64,000 nucleotides of DNA from Nocardioidaceae bacterium UBA4001 (GCA_002384855.1 DGBP01000060.1:1-64000), one strand, 5' to 3'; counted from the stretch's first letter, positions 50,306 through 59,269 are shown. Program-made: numbers and translations. Notes: generated by a model not told the origin, from the sequence alone.

Positions 50306-50959
50306 TCAGGCGTCTGCGGGGAACGGCACACCGGTCGCGGAGTGGCACCGGTAGCCGTTCGGGTTCTTCGCGAGGTACTGCTGGTGGTGGTCCTCGGCGT
50401 AGAAGTACTCCGGCGCCGGCCCGATCTCGGTGGTGATGGGGCCGTAGCCGCGCTCGGCGATGACCGGCTCATAGGCCGCGGTCAGCGCACGGGCGACCCG
50501 GTCCTGGTCGTCGGAGAGGGTGTAGATCGCCGAGCGGTACTGCGTGCCGATGTCGTTGCCCTGCCGCATGCCCTGGGTGGGGTCGTGGAACTCGTAGAAG
50601 GCCTTGACCAGGTCGGCGTAGGACACCCGCGCGGGGTCGAACACGACACGCACCGCCTCGGTGTGCCCGGTGCGACCGGAGCAGACCTCCTCGTACGACG
50701 GCCACCGCGTCGTACCCCCGGCGTAGCCGACCGACGTGGACCACACACCCGGCATCTGCCAGTAGATCTCCTCGGCGCCCCAGAAGCAGCCGAGGCCGAA
50801 GACCGCCACCTCGTGGCCGGCGGGGATGTTCGACTCGTCGGTGACCAGCGGCGCGTCGAGGACGAGGTGCCGCTCGGCGAGGGCGAACCACCGCTCCGGG
50901 CGGCCGGGCAGGGCGTCGTCGGGCGTGGGGAGCTGGGTCTTGTGGCGGCTGAACAGCAC
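50306..50959 (-). CDS. msrA: peptide-methionine (S)-S-oxide reductase MsrA
   Basis: The 217-residue enzyme has the active-site motif VFGLGCFWGAEEIYWQMPGV and the conserved TSVGYAGGTTRWPSYEEVCS, TQYRSAIY and EDHHQQYLAKNPNGYRC. The last Cys is the usual resolving residue. It reduces methionine S-sulfoxide in proteins. The N-terminal 45 residues are an extension common in actinobacterial MsrA. It is divergent from cystathionine gamma-synthase across the 88-bp palindromic element. Confidence 0.95.
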   Translation of the reverse strand: MLFSRHKTQLPTPDDALPGRPERWFALAERHLVLDAPLVTDESNIPAGHEVAVFGLGCFWGAEEIYWQMPGVWSTSVGYAGGTTRWPSYEEVCSGRTGHTEAVRVVFDPARVSYADLVKAFYEFHDPTQGMRQGNDIGTQYRSAIYTLSDDQDRVARALTAAYEPVIAERGYGPITTEIGPAPEYFYAEDHHQQYLAKNPNGYRCHSATGVPFPADA

Positions 50960-50989
50960 AGGTCTCTCCTCGGCGTGCTCGGTGGCTCT

Positions 50990-51077
50990 GCTTTCCCACG
51001 TTACCTTGGGAAACCAGCACTTCCCGCGGTGTATTTCACGAGGTAGGTACTGCCATCCCAGGTGAACGTGGGAAAGC
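50990..51077. repeat. dispersed imperfect palindromic element, copy B
   Basis: The element runs from GCTTTCCCACGTTACC (50990) to GGTGAACGTGGGAAAGC (51077); its two ends are inverted copies and the whole is an imperfect 88-bp palindrome. Its reverse complement resembles 17900-17986 over about 68 bp. It lies in the divergent msrA/metB promoter region and would cover the metB -35, so it could also influence transcription. Confidence 0.75.
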
Positions 51078-51101
51078 GCCGGGCCGGGTAGGGTCGGCCA
51101 G

Positions 51102-52271
51102 GTGAGCGAGCAGACCCCAGCCGACGTGCAGAAGACCGGGTTCGAGACGCGGGCGATCCACGCCGGCTACGAGCCCGACCCGATGACCGGCGCGGTGATC
51201 CCGCCGATCTACGCCACCAGCACCTACAAGCAGGACGGCGTCGGCGGGATGCGCGGGGGCTACGAGTACTCCCGCACCGCCAACCCCACCCGCGCCGCGC
51301 TCGAGGCCAACCTCGCCGCCCTCGAGGAGGGGGAGCGCGGCTTCGCCTTCGGCAGCGGCCTCGCCGCCGAGGACACCCTGTTGCGCACCGTCTGCAGGCC
51401 CGGCGACCACGTGGTGATCCCCGACGACGCGTACGGCGGCACCTACCGCCTGTTCGCGAAGGTCGCGGAGCCGTGGGGGCTCGAGCACACTCCCGCGCAG
51501 GTCGCCGACCCCGAGGCCGTGCGGGCCGCGATCCGGCCGGGGCAGACGAAGATCGTCTGGGTCGAGACCCCGACGAACCCGCTGCTCAACATCGCCGACA
51601 TCGAGGCGCTGGCGGTCGTGGCCCACGACGCCGGGGCGTTGCTGGTCGTCGACAACACCTTCGCGTCGCCGTACCTCCAGCAGCCGCTCACCCTCGGGGC
51701 CGACGTGGTCGTGCACTCGACGACGAAGTACTGCGGTGGCCACTCCGACGTCGTCGGCGGCGCCCTGGTCGTCCGTGACCACGGCCTCGCCGAGCAGATC
51801 GCCTTCCACCAGAACTCCATCGGCGCGGTCGCGGGGCCGTTCGACGCGTGGCTCGTGCTGCGCGGCCTGAAGACCCTGGGCGTGCGGATGGACCGCCACT
51901 GCGACAACGCCGAGCGCATCGTGGAGTTCCTCGAGGCGCACCCGCGGGTGGCCGAGGTGGTCTACCCCGGCCTTCCGACGCACCCGGGCCACGAGGTCGC
52001 CGGCCGGCAGATGAAGAGGTACGGCGGCATCGTGTCGTTCCGGGTCACCGAGGGGGAGGCCAAGGCGCTCGACGTGTGCGCAAAGGCGAAGGTCTTCACG
52101 CTCGGTGAGTCCCTCGGCGGCGTCGAGTCCCTCATCGAGCACCCCGGGAGGATGACCCACGCCTCGGTGGCCGGCACCGACCTGGAGGTCCCCGGCGACC
52201 TGATCCGCCTGAGCGTCGGGATCGAGACCGTCGAGGACCTGGTCGCCGACCTGGACCAGGCCCTGTCCTGA
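51102..52271 (+). CDS. metB: cystathionine gamma-synthase (trans-sulfuration PLP enzyme)
   Basis: The 389-residue enzyme has FETRAIHAGYEPDPMTGAVI, YEYSRTANPTRAALE, WVETPTNPLLNIADI and the PLP-lysine motif VVHSTTKYCGGHSDVVGGAL. The C-terminal FTLGESLGGVESLIEHPGRM is typical of this subfamily. It makes cystathionine from O-acylhomoserine and cysteine; a gamma-lyase activity cannot be excluded. The GTG lies 7 nt after TAGGGT (51089-51094), suggesting a leaderless mRNA. The MutL-like gene follows after 1 nt. Confidence 0.92.
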   Translation: MSEQTPADVQKTGFETRAIHAGYEPDPMTGAVIPPIYATSTYKQDGVGGMRGGYEYSRTANPTRAALEANLAALEEGERGFAFGSGLAAEDTLLRTVCRPGDHVVIPDDAYGGTYRLFAKVAEPWGLEHTPAQVADPEAVRAAIRPGQTKIVWVETPTNPLLNIADIEALAVVAHDAGALLVVDNTFASPYLQQPLTLGADVVVHSTTKYCGGHSDVVGGALVVRDHGLAEQIAFHQNSIGAVAGPFDAWLVLRGLKTLGVRMDRHCDNAERIVEFLEAHPRVAEVVYPGLPTHPGHEVAGRQMKRYGGIVSFRVTEGEAKALDVCAKAKVFTLGESLGGVESLIEHPGRMTHASVAGTDLEVPGDLIRLSVGIETVEDLVADLDQALS

Positions 52272-52272
52272 C

Positions 52273-53673
52273 GTGACCGGCCTGATCGCCTGCGTGGACT
52301 TCGGGTCCACCTTCACCAAGGCGGCGCTCGTGGAGACCGGGACCGGTAAGCTGGTGGCGACGGCGAGCCACCGTACGACGATCGACACCGACGTGCTCGA
52401 CGGGTGGGACGCGTGCCTCGAGCAGCTCGCGGCGGTCGAACCGGGGGCTCGCGAGGCCGAGGTGCTGGCCTGCTCGAGCGCCGGGGGCGGCCTGCGGATC
52501 GCCGTCGTCGGCAACGAGGAGCTCGTCACGGCTGAGGCCGGCCGGCGGGTCGCGCTGTCCAGCGGAGGCCGGGTCGTGCACGTCGCGAGCGGTGGGCTCG
52601 ACGGGTCCGCGGTGGAGGCGCTCCGTGAGAGCCGCCCCGACGTCGTGCTCCTCGTCGGCGGCACGGACGGCGGCAACGCGGAGGTGCTCCTCGGCAGCGC
52701 CCGTGCCCTCGCGGGGGCGGCGTGGCCCGGACCGGTCGTGGTCGCCGGCAACGTCGACGTCCGCGACGAGGTGGCCGGCCTTCTCGAGGGGGCCGGGACG
52801 CCGTACGTCCTCGCCGACAACGTGGTGCCGCGCATCGGCGTGCTCGCCCCCGACTCCGCCCGGCACGCGATCCGCGAGATGTTCCTGCGGCACGTGATCG
52901 GCGGCAAGCACCTCTCGGCGCGCGCCGACTTCACACAGATGGTGCACGGCGCGACACCTGACGTCGTGCTGACCGCCGTCGAGCTGCTCGCGCGCGGCCT
53001 CGACGAGGACAGGTCCGGTGCCGGCGACGTGGTGGTCGTCGACGTCGGCGGCGCCACCACGGACGTGTACTCCGTCATCGAGCTCGACCCCGAGGACTCC
53101 GGCCTGTCCCGTGAGGTGGTGGCCACCGTCCCCGCCTCGCGGACCGTCGAGGGCGACCTCGGCATGCGGTGGAGCGCCGAGTCCACGGTCGGGGCGGGTA
53201 CGGCGCTGGGGCTGGTCGACGACGCCGGCCGGGAGGCCCTGGAGGCCACCGCGGCGGCCCGGCACGCCGACCCCGGCTACGTCCCCGAGGACCAGCGGGA
53301 GCTCGGGCGCGACCAGGAGCTGGCGTCGGTGGCGATCGGGGTGGCGGTGCGCCGGCACGCCGGACGGGCCCAGGTGGTGTTCGGCCCCGACCCTTCGGCG
53401 GGCTCGGGACAGCGCGGACGCGTCGTGGAACGCACCGGCAAGGACCTGCGCGAGGCCGACCTGCTCGTGGGGTCCGGCGGCGTCCTGCGGCACAGCGGCA
53501 CCGCGGGCCCGGAGGTGATGGGTCGCCACCTCGGCGACGACGGTCAGGGGTGGCAGCTCCCGGAGCACCCGCGCGTCGTCGTCGACGTCGACTACGTGCT
53601 CGCCCCGGCCGGCCTGCTCGCCGACCGACACCCCGAGGCGTCGTACCGCCTGCTGAACCGGCTCCGCGCCTGA
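52273..53673 (+). CDS. MutL/GlmL family ASKHA-fold protein
   Basis: The 466-residue protein belongs to the glutamate mutase MutL family (PF13941): IACVDFGSTFTKAALVETGT (ATPase phosphate loop), VLLVGGTDGGNAEVLLGSAR and VVVVDVGGATTDVYSVIEL. MutL is a chaperone-type factor linked to the cobalamin-dependent glutamate mutase MutS/MutE, yet none of those genes is near; solitary copies occur in actinobacteria. A short insert DPSAGSGQ (about residue 374) comes from repeat-like DNA at 53391-53414. The GTG follows the metB stop by 1 nt. Confidence 0.85.
   Translation: MTGLIACVDFGSTFTKAALVETGTGKLVATASHRTTIDTDVLDGWDACLEQLAAVEPGAREAEVLACSSAGGGLRIAVVGNEELVTAEAGRRVALSSGGRVVHVASGGLDGSAVEALRESRPDVVLLVGGTDGGNAEVLLGSARALAGAAWPGPVVVAGNVDVRDEVAGLLEGAGTPYVLADNVVPRIGVLAPDSARHAIREMFLRHVIGGKHLSARADFTQMVHGATPDVVLTAVELLARGLDEDRSGAGDVVVVDVGGATTDVYSVIELDPEDSGLSREVVATVPASRTVEGDLGMRWSAESTVGAGTALGLVDDAGREALEATAAARHADPGYVPEDQRELGRDQELASVAIGVAVRRHAGRAQVVFGPDPSAGSGQRGRVVERTGKDLREADLLVGSGGVLRHSGTAGPEVMGRHLGDDGQGWQLPEHPRVVVDVDYVLAPAGLLADRHPEASYRLLNRLRA
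53391..53414 (+). repeat. repeat-like insert inside the MutL-type gene
   Basis: CCCTTCGGCGGGCTCGGGAC followed by AGCG resembles the C-C-T-T-C-G-x-C-x-G-G-C-T-C-x-G-G short palindromic repeats found in large numbers in Nocardioides-type genomes. Here it is read in frame as DPSAGSGQ. A related piece is in ppx (33959-33978, GTCGACGGGCTCAGCAC). Confidence 0.45.
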
Positions 53674-53694
53674 CCTGTCACCTAGTCTGTCGAC

Positions 53695-54981
53695 ATGGGA
53701 ATGGGGAACCGGCTCGGCGGCAGCATGGAGAAGCTGCGCGATCGGCAGCGTCGGCGCTCCGAGGCCCGCTTCGCGGAACGGTTCTCGACGCAGTTCGCCC
53801 AGCAGTGGGCCGCGGTGCGCGCGGAGCGGCGCCACGAGGACGTCGAGCCGACGATCCAGGCCGGCCCCTCCAACTTCTCCCGGGCGCAGGTGCCCTACGG
53901 CGTGGACCTCGCGGCGGCCTGGGCGTGGCGCTTCCTGGTGATCGTCGCGGCCGGGTGGGTCATCTTGTGGACCCTCTCGCAGTTCATGGCGATCGTGATC
54001 CCGCTCGTGGTGGCGCTGCTGTTCGCGGCCCTGGCGGCGCCCCTGGTCGACCTCCTGCAACGAGGCGGGTTCAACCGTGCGTTCGCGTCCGTGGTCACCG
54101 TGCTCGTGGGGCTCGGCACGGTCAGCCTCCTGCTGACCTTCGTCGGGCAGCAGATCTCCCAGGGCTTCAGCGACCTGTCCAAGCAGGTCGTCGACGGTCT
54201 CGGTGAGATCCGCACCTGGCTCCGCGAGGGGCCGCTGCAGGCCAGCGACTCCCAGATCTCGGACTTCATCACCCAGACCCAGGAGGCGATCCTCACCGGC
54301 AACGAGCAGGTGGTCACCCGGGTCACCGAGGTCGGCACGGCACTGAGCTACCTGTTGGCCGGCTTCTTCATCGTGCTGTTCGCGAGCTACTTCTTCCTCG
54401 CCGACGGTGGTCGCATCTGGGCGTGGGTGGTGCGGCTGTTCCCGCGCGTGGCCCGCACGCGCGCGGACTCGTCGGGCCGGGCAGCCTGGTTCACGGTCAC
54501 ACGGTTCGTCCGGGCGACGGTCCTGGTCGCCCTCGTGGACGCGGTCGGCATCATGCTCGTCGCCTTCGCGCTGAAGGTGCCGCTCGCCTTCGCCATCGGC
54601 GTGCTGGTCTTCGTCAGCTCCTTCGTGCCGCTGGTCGGCGCGACCGTGTCCGGTGCGGTGGCCGTGCTCGTCGCGCTCGTCGCCCAGGGTCCGATCGTCG
54701 CCCTGCTGATGCTCGCCGGCGTCATCGTGGTGCAGCAGGTCGAGTCGAACGTGCTGCAGCCCTTCCTGCTCGGGCGCTTCGTCTCGGTGCACCCGCTGGG
54801 GGTCCTCATCGCGATCGGGTGCGGCATCCTCGTGGCCGGCGTGGCAGGTGCGCTGATCGCCGTACCCCTCGTGGCCGCACTGAACGCGATCGCGATGCAC
54901 CTGGCCGGCGAGCAGCCCGCCCCGGCCGAGGCTGTGGTCCCGAGGGCCGCCGAGCCGCCGGGGCACACCCCGCGCGCCTGA
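53695..54981 (+). CDS. AI-2E family transporter
   Basis: The 428-residue membrane protein has a long soluble N terminus (about 1-75) and about eight hydrophobic segments. The AI-2E/PerM motifs are VIPLVVALLFAALAAPLVDL, GIMLVAFALKVPLAFAIGVL, FVSSFVPLVGATVSG and QQVESNVLQPFLLGRFVSVH. Such proteins export AI-2 in some bacteria or act as sodium/proton antiporters in others. The ATG is 6 nt after TAGTCT (53683-53688), suggesting a leaderless start. It converges with the MFS transporter gene 3 nt downstream. Confidence 0.9.
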   Translation: MGMGNRLGGSMEKLRDRQRRRSEARFAERFSTQFAQQWAAVRAERRHEDVEPTIQAGPSNFSRAQVPYGVDLAAAWAWRFLVIVAAGWVILWTLSQFMAIVIPLVVALLFAALAAPLVDLLQRGGFNRAFASVVTVLVGLGTVSLLLTFVGQQISQGFSDLSKQVVDGLGEIRTWLREGPLQASDSQISDFITQTQEAILTGNEQVVTRVTEVGTALSYLLAGFFIVLFASYFFLADGGRIWAWVVRLFPRVARTRADSSGRAAWFTVTRFVRATVLVALVDAVGIMLVAFALKVPLAFAIGVLVFVSSFVPLVGATVSGAVAVLVALVAQGPIVALLMLAGVIVVQQVESNVLQPFLLGRFVSVHPLGVLIAIGCGILVAGVAGALIAVPLVAALNAIAMHLAGEQPAPAEAVVPRAAEPPGHTPRA

Positions 54982-54984
54982 CCG

Positions 54985-56577
54985 TCAGCGGCTGCGCTCG
55001 GGCTCCGGGGCAGCGAGGGTGGGCCCGGCGGGCGCCGGCGGCCCGGCCTCGGCGCTCTGCCGGGTGCCGAGCGGGACCTCCTTGATGAAGAAGGCCACCG
55101 CCAGGGCCACCAGCACCAAAGGTACGGCGGACAGGAACATGTCGTGCAGCGCGCTGCTGAACGCCCCGGTGACGAGCTCGCGCAAGGGGTCGGGCAGGGC
55201 CTGGATCTCCTGGACGTTGTTGGCCATCGCCTCCGGGTTGCCGATCTCGGGAGCATCGGGACCGGCCGGCGCCTCGCGCATCGCCTCGGCGAGGTGCACC
55301 GCGAGCCTGCTGGAGAGGATCGCCCCGAACAGCGCGGTCCCGAAGGCGCCGCCCATCTGCCGGAAGAAGGCCACCGAGGCGGTCGCGACGCCCATGTCCT
55401 TGCGGTCCACGGAGTTCTGCACGATCACCACGAGCACCTGCATGGTCAGGCCCAGGCCGAGGCCGAGGACGAACATCGACATGCCGGCGAACCAGTACGG
55501 CGTGCCGGTGTCGAAGGTCGACAGGAGCACGAGCGCGCCGGCGGTGACCGTGGCGCCGAGGATCGGGTAGATCCTGTAGCGGCCGTTGCGGCTCATCAGC
55601 TGGCCGGCGCCGATCGAGGTGGTGAAGATGCCGATGACCATCGGCAGCATCGCCAGGCCGGACCTGGTCGGGCTCATCCCGTCGACCACCTGGAGGTAGA
55701 CCGGGATGAAGATCATCGCGCCGAACATCGCGGTGCCGATCGTGAAGCCGAAGACGTTGGCGATCGTGAAGATCGAGTTGCGGAACAGGCCCATCGGGAT
55801 GATCGGCTCGGTCGCGCGCAGCTCGACGAGCACGAAGACCACGGCGAGGACGAGGCCGGCGCCGAGCAGCGTCAGGCTGGTGCCGGTGGTCCAGCCGAGC
55901 TCGGGGCCCGCCCAGGCGGTGTAGAGCAGGATCGAGGTGACCGACGCGACGACGACCGCCGCGCCGAGGTAGTCGATCTTGTGGTCGCGGCGGACGTGGG
56001 GGATCTTCAGGGCGGCCGAGGTGACGACGAGCGCGACCAGGCCGATCGGGATGTTGATGAAGAAGATCCACTGCCAGCCGGGTCCGTCGGCGAACCAGCC
56101 GCCGAGGACCGGGCCGAGCACCGAGGAGGTGCCGAAGACGGCGGCGAAGTACCCCTGGTAGCGACCGCGCTCACGCGGCGGGATGACGTCGCCGATCGTG
56201 GCCATCGCCAGCGCCATGAGGCCACCGCCGCCGAGCCCCTGCACCGCGCGGAAGGCGATCAGCTGCTCGATGTTCTGCGAGAAGCCCGCGAGCAGGGAGC
56301 CGACCAGGAAGGTGACGATCGCGATCTGGAACAGCAGCCGGCGGCCGTAGAGGTCGGAGATCTTGCCCCACAGCGGGGTGGAGGCCGTCGCGGTGAGCAG
56401 GTACGCGGTGACCACCCACGACAGCTTGTCCAGGCCGCCGAGCTCGCTGGTGATGCGGGGGAGGGCGGTGCCCACGATGCTCTGGTCGAGCGCCGAGAGG
56501 AACATGCCGACCATGAGGCCACCCATGACCACCAGGATCTGGCGGTGGCTGAGGTATCCGTCGGTGTCGGGGGTCAC
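54985..56577 (-). CDS. MFS transporter, DHA2 family (EmrB/QacA-type multidrug)
   Basis: The 530-residue protein has 14 hydrophobic segments and the DHA2 motifs MFLSALDQSIVGTALPRITS (motif D1), WGKISDLYGRRLLFQIA (motif A) and VLGPVLGGWFADGPGWQWIF (motif C). It is a proton-coupled drug exporter in the cytoplasmic membrane. The GTG overlaps the stop of the marR gene upstream, so the pair is coupled. That marR gene carries an in-frame amber codon, which probably relieves repression. Confidence 0.92.
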   Translation of the reverse strand: MTPDTDGYLSHRQILVVMGGLMVGMFLSALDQSIVGTALPRITSELGGLDKLSWVVTAYLLTATASTPLWGKISDLYGRRLLFQIAIVTFLVGSLLAGFSQNIEQLIAFRAVQGLGGGGLMALAMATIGDVIPPRERGRYQGYFAAVFGTSSVLGPVLGGWFADGPGWQWIFFINIPIGLVALVVTSAALKIPHVRRDHKIDYLGAAVVVASVTSILLYTAWAGPELGWTTGTSLTLLGAGLVLAVVFVLVELRATEPIIPMGLFRNSIFTIANVFGFTIGTAMFGAMIFIPVYLQVVDGMSPTRSGLAMLPMVIGIFTTSIGAGQLMSRNGRYRIYPILGATVTAGALVLLSTFDTGTPYWFAGMSMFVLGLGLGLTMQVLVVIVQNSVDRKDMGVATASVAFFRQMGGAFGTALFGAILSSRLAVHLAEAMREAPAGPDAPEIGNPEAMANNVQEIQALPDPLRELVTGAFSSALHDMFLSAVPLVLVALAVAFFIKEVPLGTRQSAEAGPPAPAGPTLAAPEPERSR

Positions 56578-57056
56578 GGGGTCTCCTGGTGGTCGAGCTC
56601 GTCGAGCAGGCGGTTGAGAAGCAGGCGGAGGCGCTCACGGTCCTCGGGCGGCCAGTCGGCGAGCAGGGCGCCGACGAGGGCCCGGCGCCGCTCGGCCCCT
56701 GCCTCGAGGCGCTGCCGGCCCAGCGCGGACAGACCGACCCGGCTGGCCCGGCCGTCCTAGGGGTCGGCGCTGCGCTCGAGCAGGCCCCGCTCCTCGAGGT
56801 GGCGCACGTGCCGGCTCACCGTGGAGGCGTCGAGGTCCAGCGTGGCCGCGAGCGAGGACAGGCGCATCGGCGCGTGCAGCAGCGACTTCATGAGCAGGAT
56901 CGCGCCGAAGTCCAGCTCCTCGCCGGGATGGCGCTGACGCATCCTCCGGCCCAGCCGGGCGAGGGTCACCATCACGGCCTCCTCGGCGGTCGCCGGGACG
57001 TCGTACCGGTGGGCGGGTGCGGACGCCGGGGTGGGCGTGGTGGACGCGGACACCAC
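56574..57056 (-). pseudogene. MarR family regulator interrupted by an amber codon
   Basis: The 161-codon frame starts at GTG/ATG 57056 and would end at 56574, overlapping the MFS start. Codon 100 is TAG (56757-56759) in a place where this family has Glu or Asp (ADP-stop-DGRASRVGLS). The frame resumes intact after the stop with a normal C terminus (LGRQRLEAGAERRRALVGAL, RERLRLLLNRLLDELDHQE). Only the HTH half (LSSLAATLDLDASTVSRHVR) would be made, without dimer helices. Sequencing error or strain mutation are both possible. Confidence 0.85.
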
Positions 57057-57156
57057 CCCAGGGTGCGTCAGTTGCGTGCGTCATGCAAATTGTTTGGGGT
57101 GAGGGTGCTCACGGCCCGGGAACCGCGCCTGCGCGCCCGGCAATAGGGTGGGCGCC

Positions 57157-58395
57157 ATGAGCACCGAGCAGCGCGCCGAAGCCGTCGCCATCCCCACCCT
57201 CGACGACATCCGCCGTGGCGCGGAGGTCCTCCGCGAGGTGGCGATCAGGACGCCGATCGAGGAGTCCCGCTGGCTCTCCGCGGTCGCCGGCGGGCCGGTG
57301 CTCCTGAAGGCGGAGAACCTGCAGCGCACCGGCTCGTTCAAGATCCGTGGCGCCTACCTGCGCATGTCCCGGCTCTCGGCCGAGGAGCGCGCCGCCGGCG
57401 TCGTGGCCGCGAGCGCCGGGAACCACGCCCAGGGCGTCGCGCTGGCCGCCGGGCTGCTCGGCATCAAGGCGACCGTCTTCATGCCCGGCGGGGCACCGAT
57501 CCCCAAGGAGAAGGCCACCCGGGGGTACGGCGCCGAGGTGGTCTTCGAGGGCCACACGGTCGACGACGCGCTCGTCCGGGCCAAGGCGTTCGCCGAGGAG
57601 ACCGGGGCCGTGCTCATCCACCCCTTCGACCACTTCGACATCGTCGCCGGCCAGGGCTCCTGCGGGCTCGAGATCATGGAGCAGGCACCCCAGGCGCGCA
57701 CCGTCCTCGTGCCCACCGGCGGCGGCGGCCTGCTCGCCGGCATCGCCACAGCCGTCAAGGCCGTCGACCCCCGGGTCCGGGTGGTCGGCGTCCAGGCGGA
57801 GGGCGCGGCGGCGTACCCTCGCTCGCTCGCCGAGCACCACCCCGTCGCCCTCGGTTCCATGAGCACGATGGCCGACGGCATCGCGGTCGGCTGCCCCGGC
57901 GCGGTGCCCTTCCGGGCGGTGGAGGAGTACGTCGACGACATCATCACCGTCAGCGAGGAGTCGATGTCGCGGGCGCTGCTCATGCTGCTCGAGCGGGCCA
58001 AGCTCGTCGTGGAGCCCGCCGGGACCGCCGCCGTCGCCGCGCTGATGGACCATCCCGACCGGTTCCCGACGCCGGCGGTCGCGGTGCTGTCGGGCGGCAA
58101 CGTCGACCCGCTGCTGCTGATGCGGGTGATCCGGCACGGCATGGCGTCCGCGGGACGCTACCTCAACTTCTGGGCGCGGATCCCCGACCGTCCCGGCGGC
58201 CTGGCCACGCTCCTGGCCGAGCTGGCGGCCCTCGACGCGAACGTGCTCGACGTGGTCCACGAGCGGACCTCGCCCCAGCTCCACCTCGGCGAGGTCGAGG
58301 TGGCGATGCAGGTCGAGACCCGCGGCGTCGCACACGCGGATCGGGTGCTCAGCCGGCTGCGGGAGTGCGGCTACCACGTGACCGAGCCGCGTTGA
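57157..58395 (+). CDS. ilvA: threonine ammonia-lyase (threonine dehydratase)
   Basis: The 412-residue PLP enzyme has the lysine motif LQRTGSFKIRGAYLRM, AASAGNHAQGVALAAG, the phosphate loop VPTGGGGLLAGIAT and a C-terminal ACT domain (about 335-405, FWARIPDRPGGLATLLAELA). It converts threonine to 2-oxobutyrate for isoleucine synthesis or threonine breakdown; the single ACT fits the shorter form. ATG 57157 is 7 nt after TAGGGT (57144-57149). GTG 57148 would add three residues. Confidence 0.92.
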   Translation: MSTEQRAEAVAIPTLDDIRRGAEVLREVAIRTPIEESRWLSAVAGGPVLLKAENLQRTGSFKIRGAYLRMSRLSAEERAAGVVAASAGNHAQGVALAAGLLGIKATVFMPGGAPIPKEKATRGYGAEVVFEGHTVDDALVRAKAFAEETGAVLIHPFDHFDIVAGQGSCGLEIMEQAPQARTVLVPTGGGGLLAGIATAVKAVDPRVRVVGVQAEGAAAYPRSLAEHHPVALGSMSTMADGIAVGCPGAVPFRAVEEYVDDIITVSEESMSRALLMLLERAKLVVEPAGTAAVAALMDHPDRFPTPAVAVLSGGNVDPLLLMRVIRHGMASAGRYLNFWARIPDRPGGLATLLAELAALDANVLDVVHERTSPQLHLGEVEVAMQVETRGVAHADRVLSRLRECGYHVTEPR

Positions 58396-58701
58396 GCACG
58401 GCGGAGACGACCATGACCCAGAAGCACACCCGCCGCCCCGAGGACCTGCTCGAGCCGCTGCTGGGCCTGGTCCTCGCCGTGACCTGGGCTGCCGGGACGC
58501 CACAGACGCGGCCTCAGCGGGCGAGGTGGCGCTCCCAGTCCTCGAGGGTGGTGTCCTCGATCGGGTTGAGCCCGCGGGCACCGGCGTTGTTGAAGAGGAT
58601 GTCGGGGTCGCCGTACTCGGTGAGCCGCGACTCCGGGCGACAGCGACGAAGTGACCCGGGCGCCGGGTCGATGGTCCCGGTGCGGAGGAGGGCACGCCGA
58701 A
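58396..58701. other. gene-poor gap holding only decayed pieces
   Basis: A plus-strand frame from ATG 58414 begins MTQKHTRRPEDLLEPLLGLV but loses protein-like character after about 30 residues. The minus strand has a short-chain dehydrogenase fragment (58514-58633). No intact gene lies here. Confidence 0.5.
58514..58633 (-). pseudogene. short-chain dehydrogenase/reductase remnant
   Basis: The minus strand encodes ESRLTEYGDPDILFNNAGA followed by RGLNPIEDTTLEDWERHLA and a stop. It contains the SDR NNAG motif in its normal context. The nucleotide-binding N terminus, the YxxxK active site and the rest of the enzyme are gone, so this is a short internal remnant. Confidence 0.75.
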
Positions 58702-58740
58702 GGGCCGCGGACAGCCACCGTCCGGTGGCGTCCGCGGCCC
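58702..58740 (-). terminator. strong hairpin after greA
   Basis: Arms GGGCCGCGGA (58702-58711) and TCCGCGGCCC (58731-58740) pair perfectly, with an inner stem CCACCG/CGGTGG (58715-58720, 58723-58728). It lies 25 nt beyond the greA stop on the minus strand. Confidence 0.85.
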
Positions 58741-58765
58741 TGTCGGCTCGTCGGTTCGCTGTGGG

Positions 58766-59269
58766 TCAGGCCCCGGTGTAGGGCACCGCGTCGACGATCT
58801 CGACCTTGAGGACCTTGCCGTTGGGGGCCTCGAAGTCGACCTCGTCGCCCTTCTTCTTGCCCATGATCGCGGAGCCGAGGGGGGACTGCGGCGAGTACAC
58901 CTGCAGGTCCTCGGGCGTCTCGATCTCCCGGGCGCCGAGGAGGAACACCTCGACCTCGTCGTCGCCGACGAAGCGCGTGGTCACCGTCATGCCGGGCTCC
59001 ACGACACCGTCGTCGGCCGGGGTCTCGCCGACCTCGGCACGACGGAGCATGTCCTCGAGCTGGCGGATCCGGCCCTCGACCTTGCCCTGCTCCTCACGGG
59101 CGGCGTGGTAGCCGCCGTTCTCCTTCAGGTCACCCTCGTCGCGCGAGGCGCTGATCCGGGCGATGACCTCGTTGCGGACCGGGCCGCGCAGGTGCTCGAG
59201 CTCGGCCTGGAGCTTTTCGAAAGCATCCTGGGTCAGCCAGATCACGTTCTGGTCGCTGGACTGCGTCAC
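58766..59269 (-). CDS. greA: transcription elongation factor GreA
   Basis: The 167-residue protein has an N-terminal coiled coil with the tip acidic motif SASRDEGDLKENGGYHAARE (needed for RNA cleavage) and KVEGRIRQLEDMLRRAEV. The C-terminal FKBP-like domain ends IMGKKKGDEVDFEAPNGKVL. It rescues backtracked RNA polymerase. The greA-DUF4307-mca order matches M. tuberculosis Rv1080c-Rv1082. Confidence 0.96.
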   Translation of the reverse strand: MTQSSDQNVIWLTQDAFEKLQAELEHLRGPVRNEVIARISASRDEGDLKENGGYHAAREEQGKVEGRIRQLEDMLRRAEVGETPADDGVVEPGMTVTTRFVGDDEVEVFLLGAREIETPEDLQVYSPQSPLGSAIMGKKKGDEVDFEAPNGKVLKVEIVDAVPYTGA

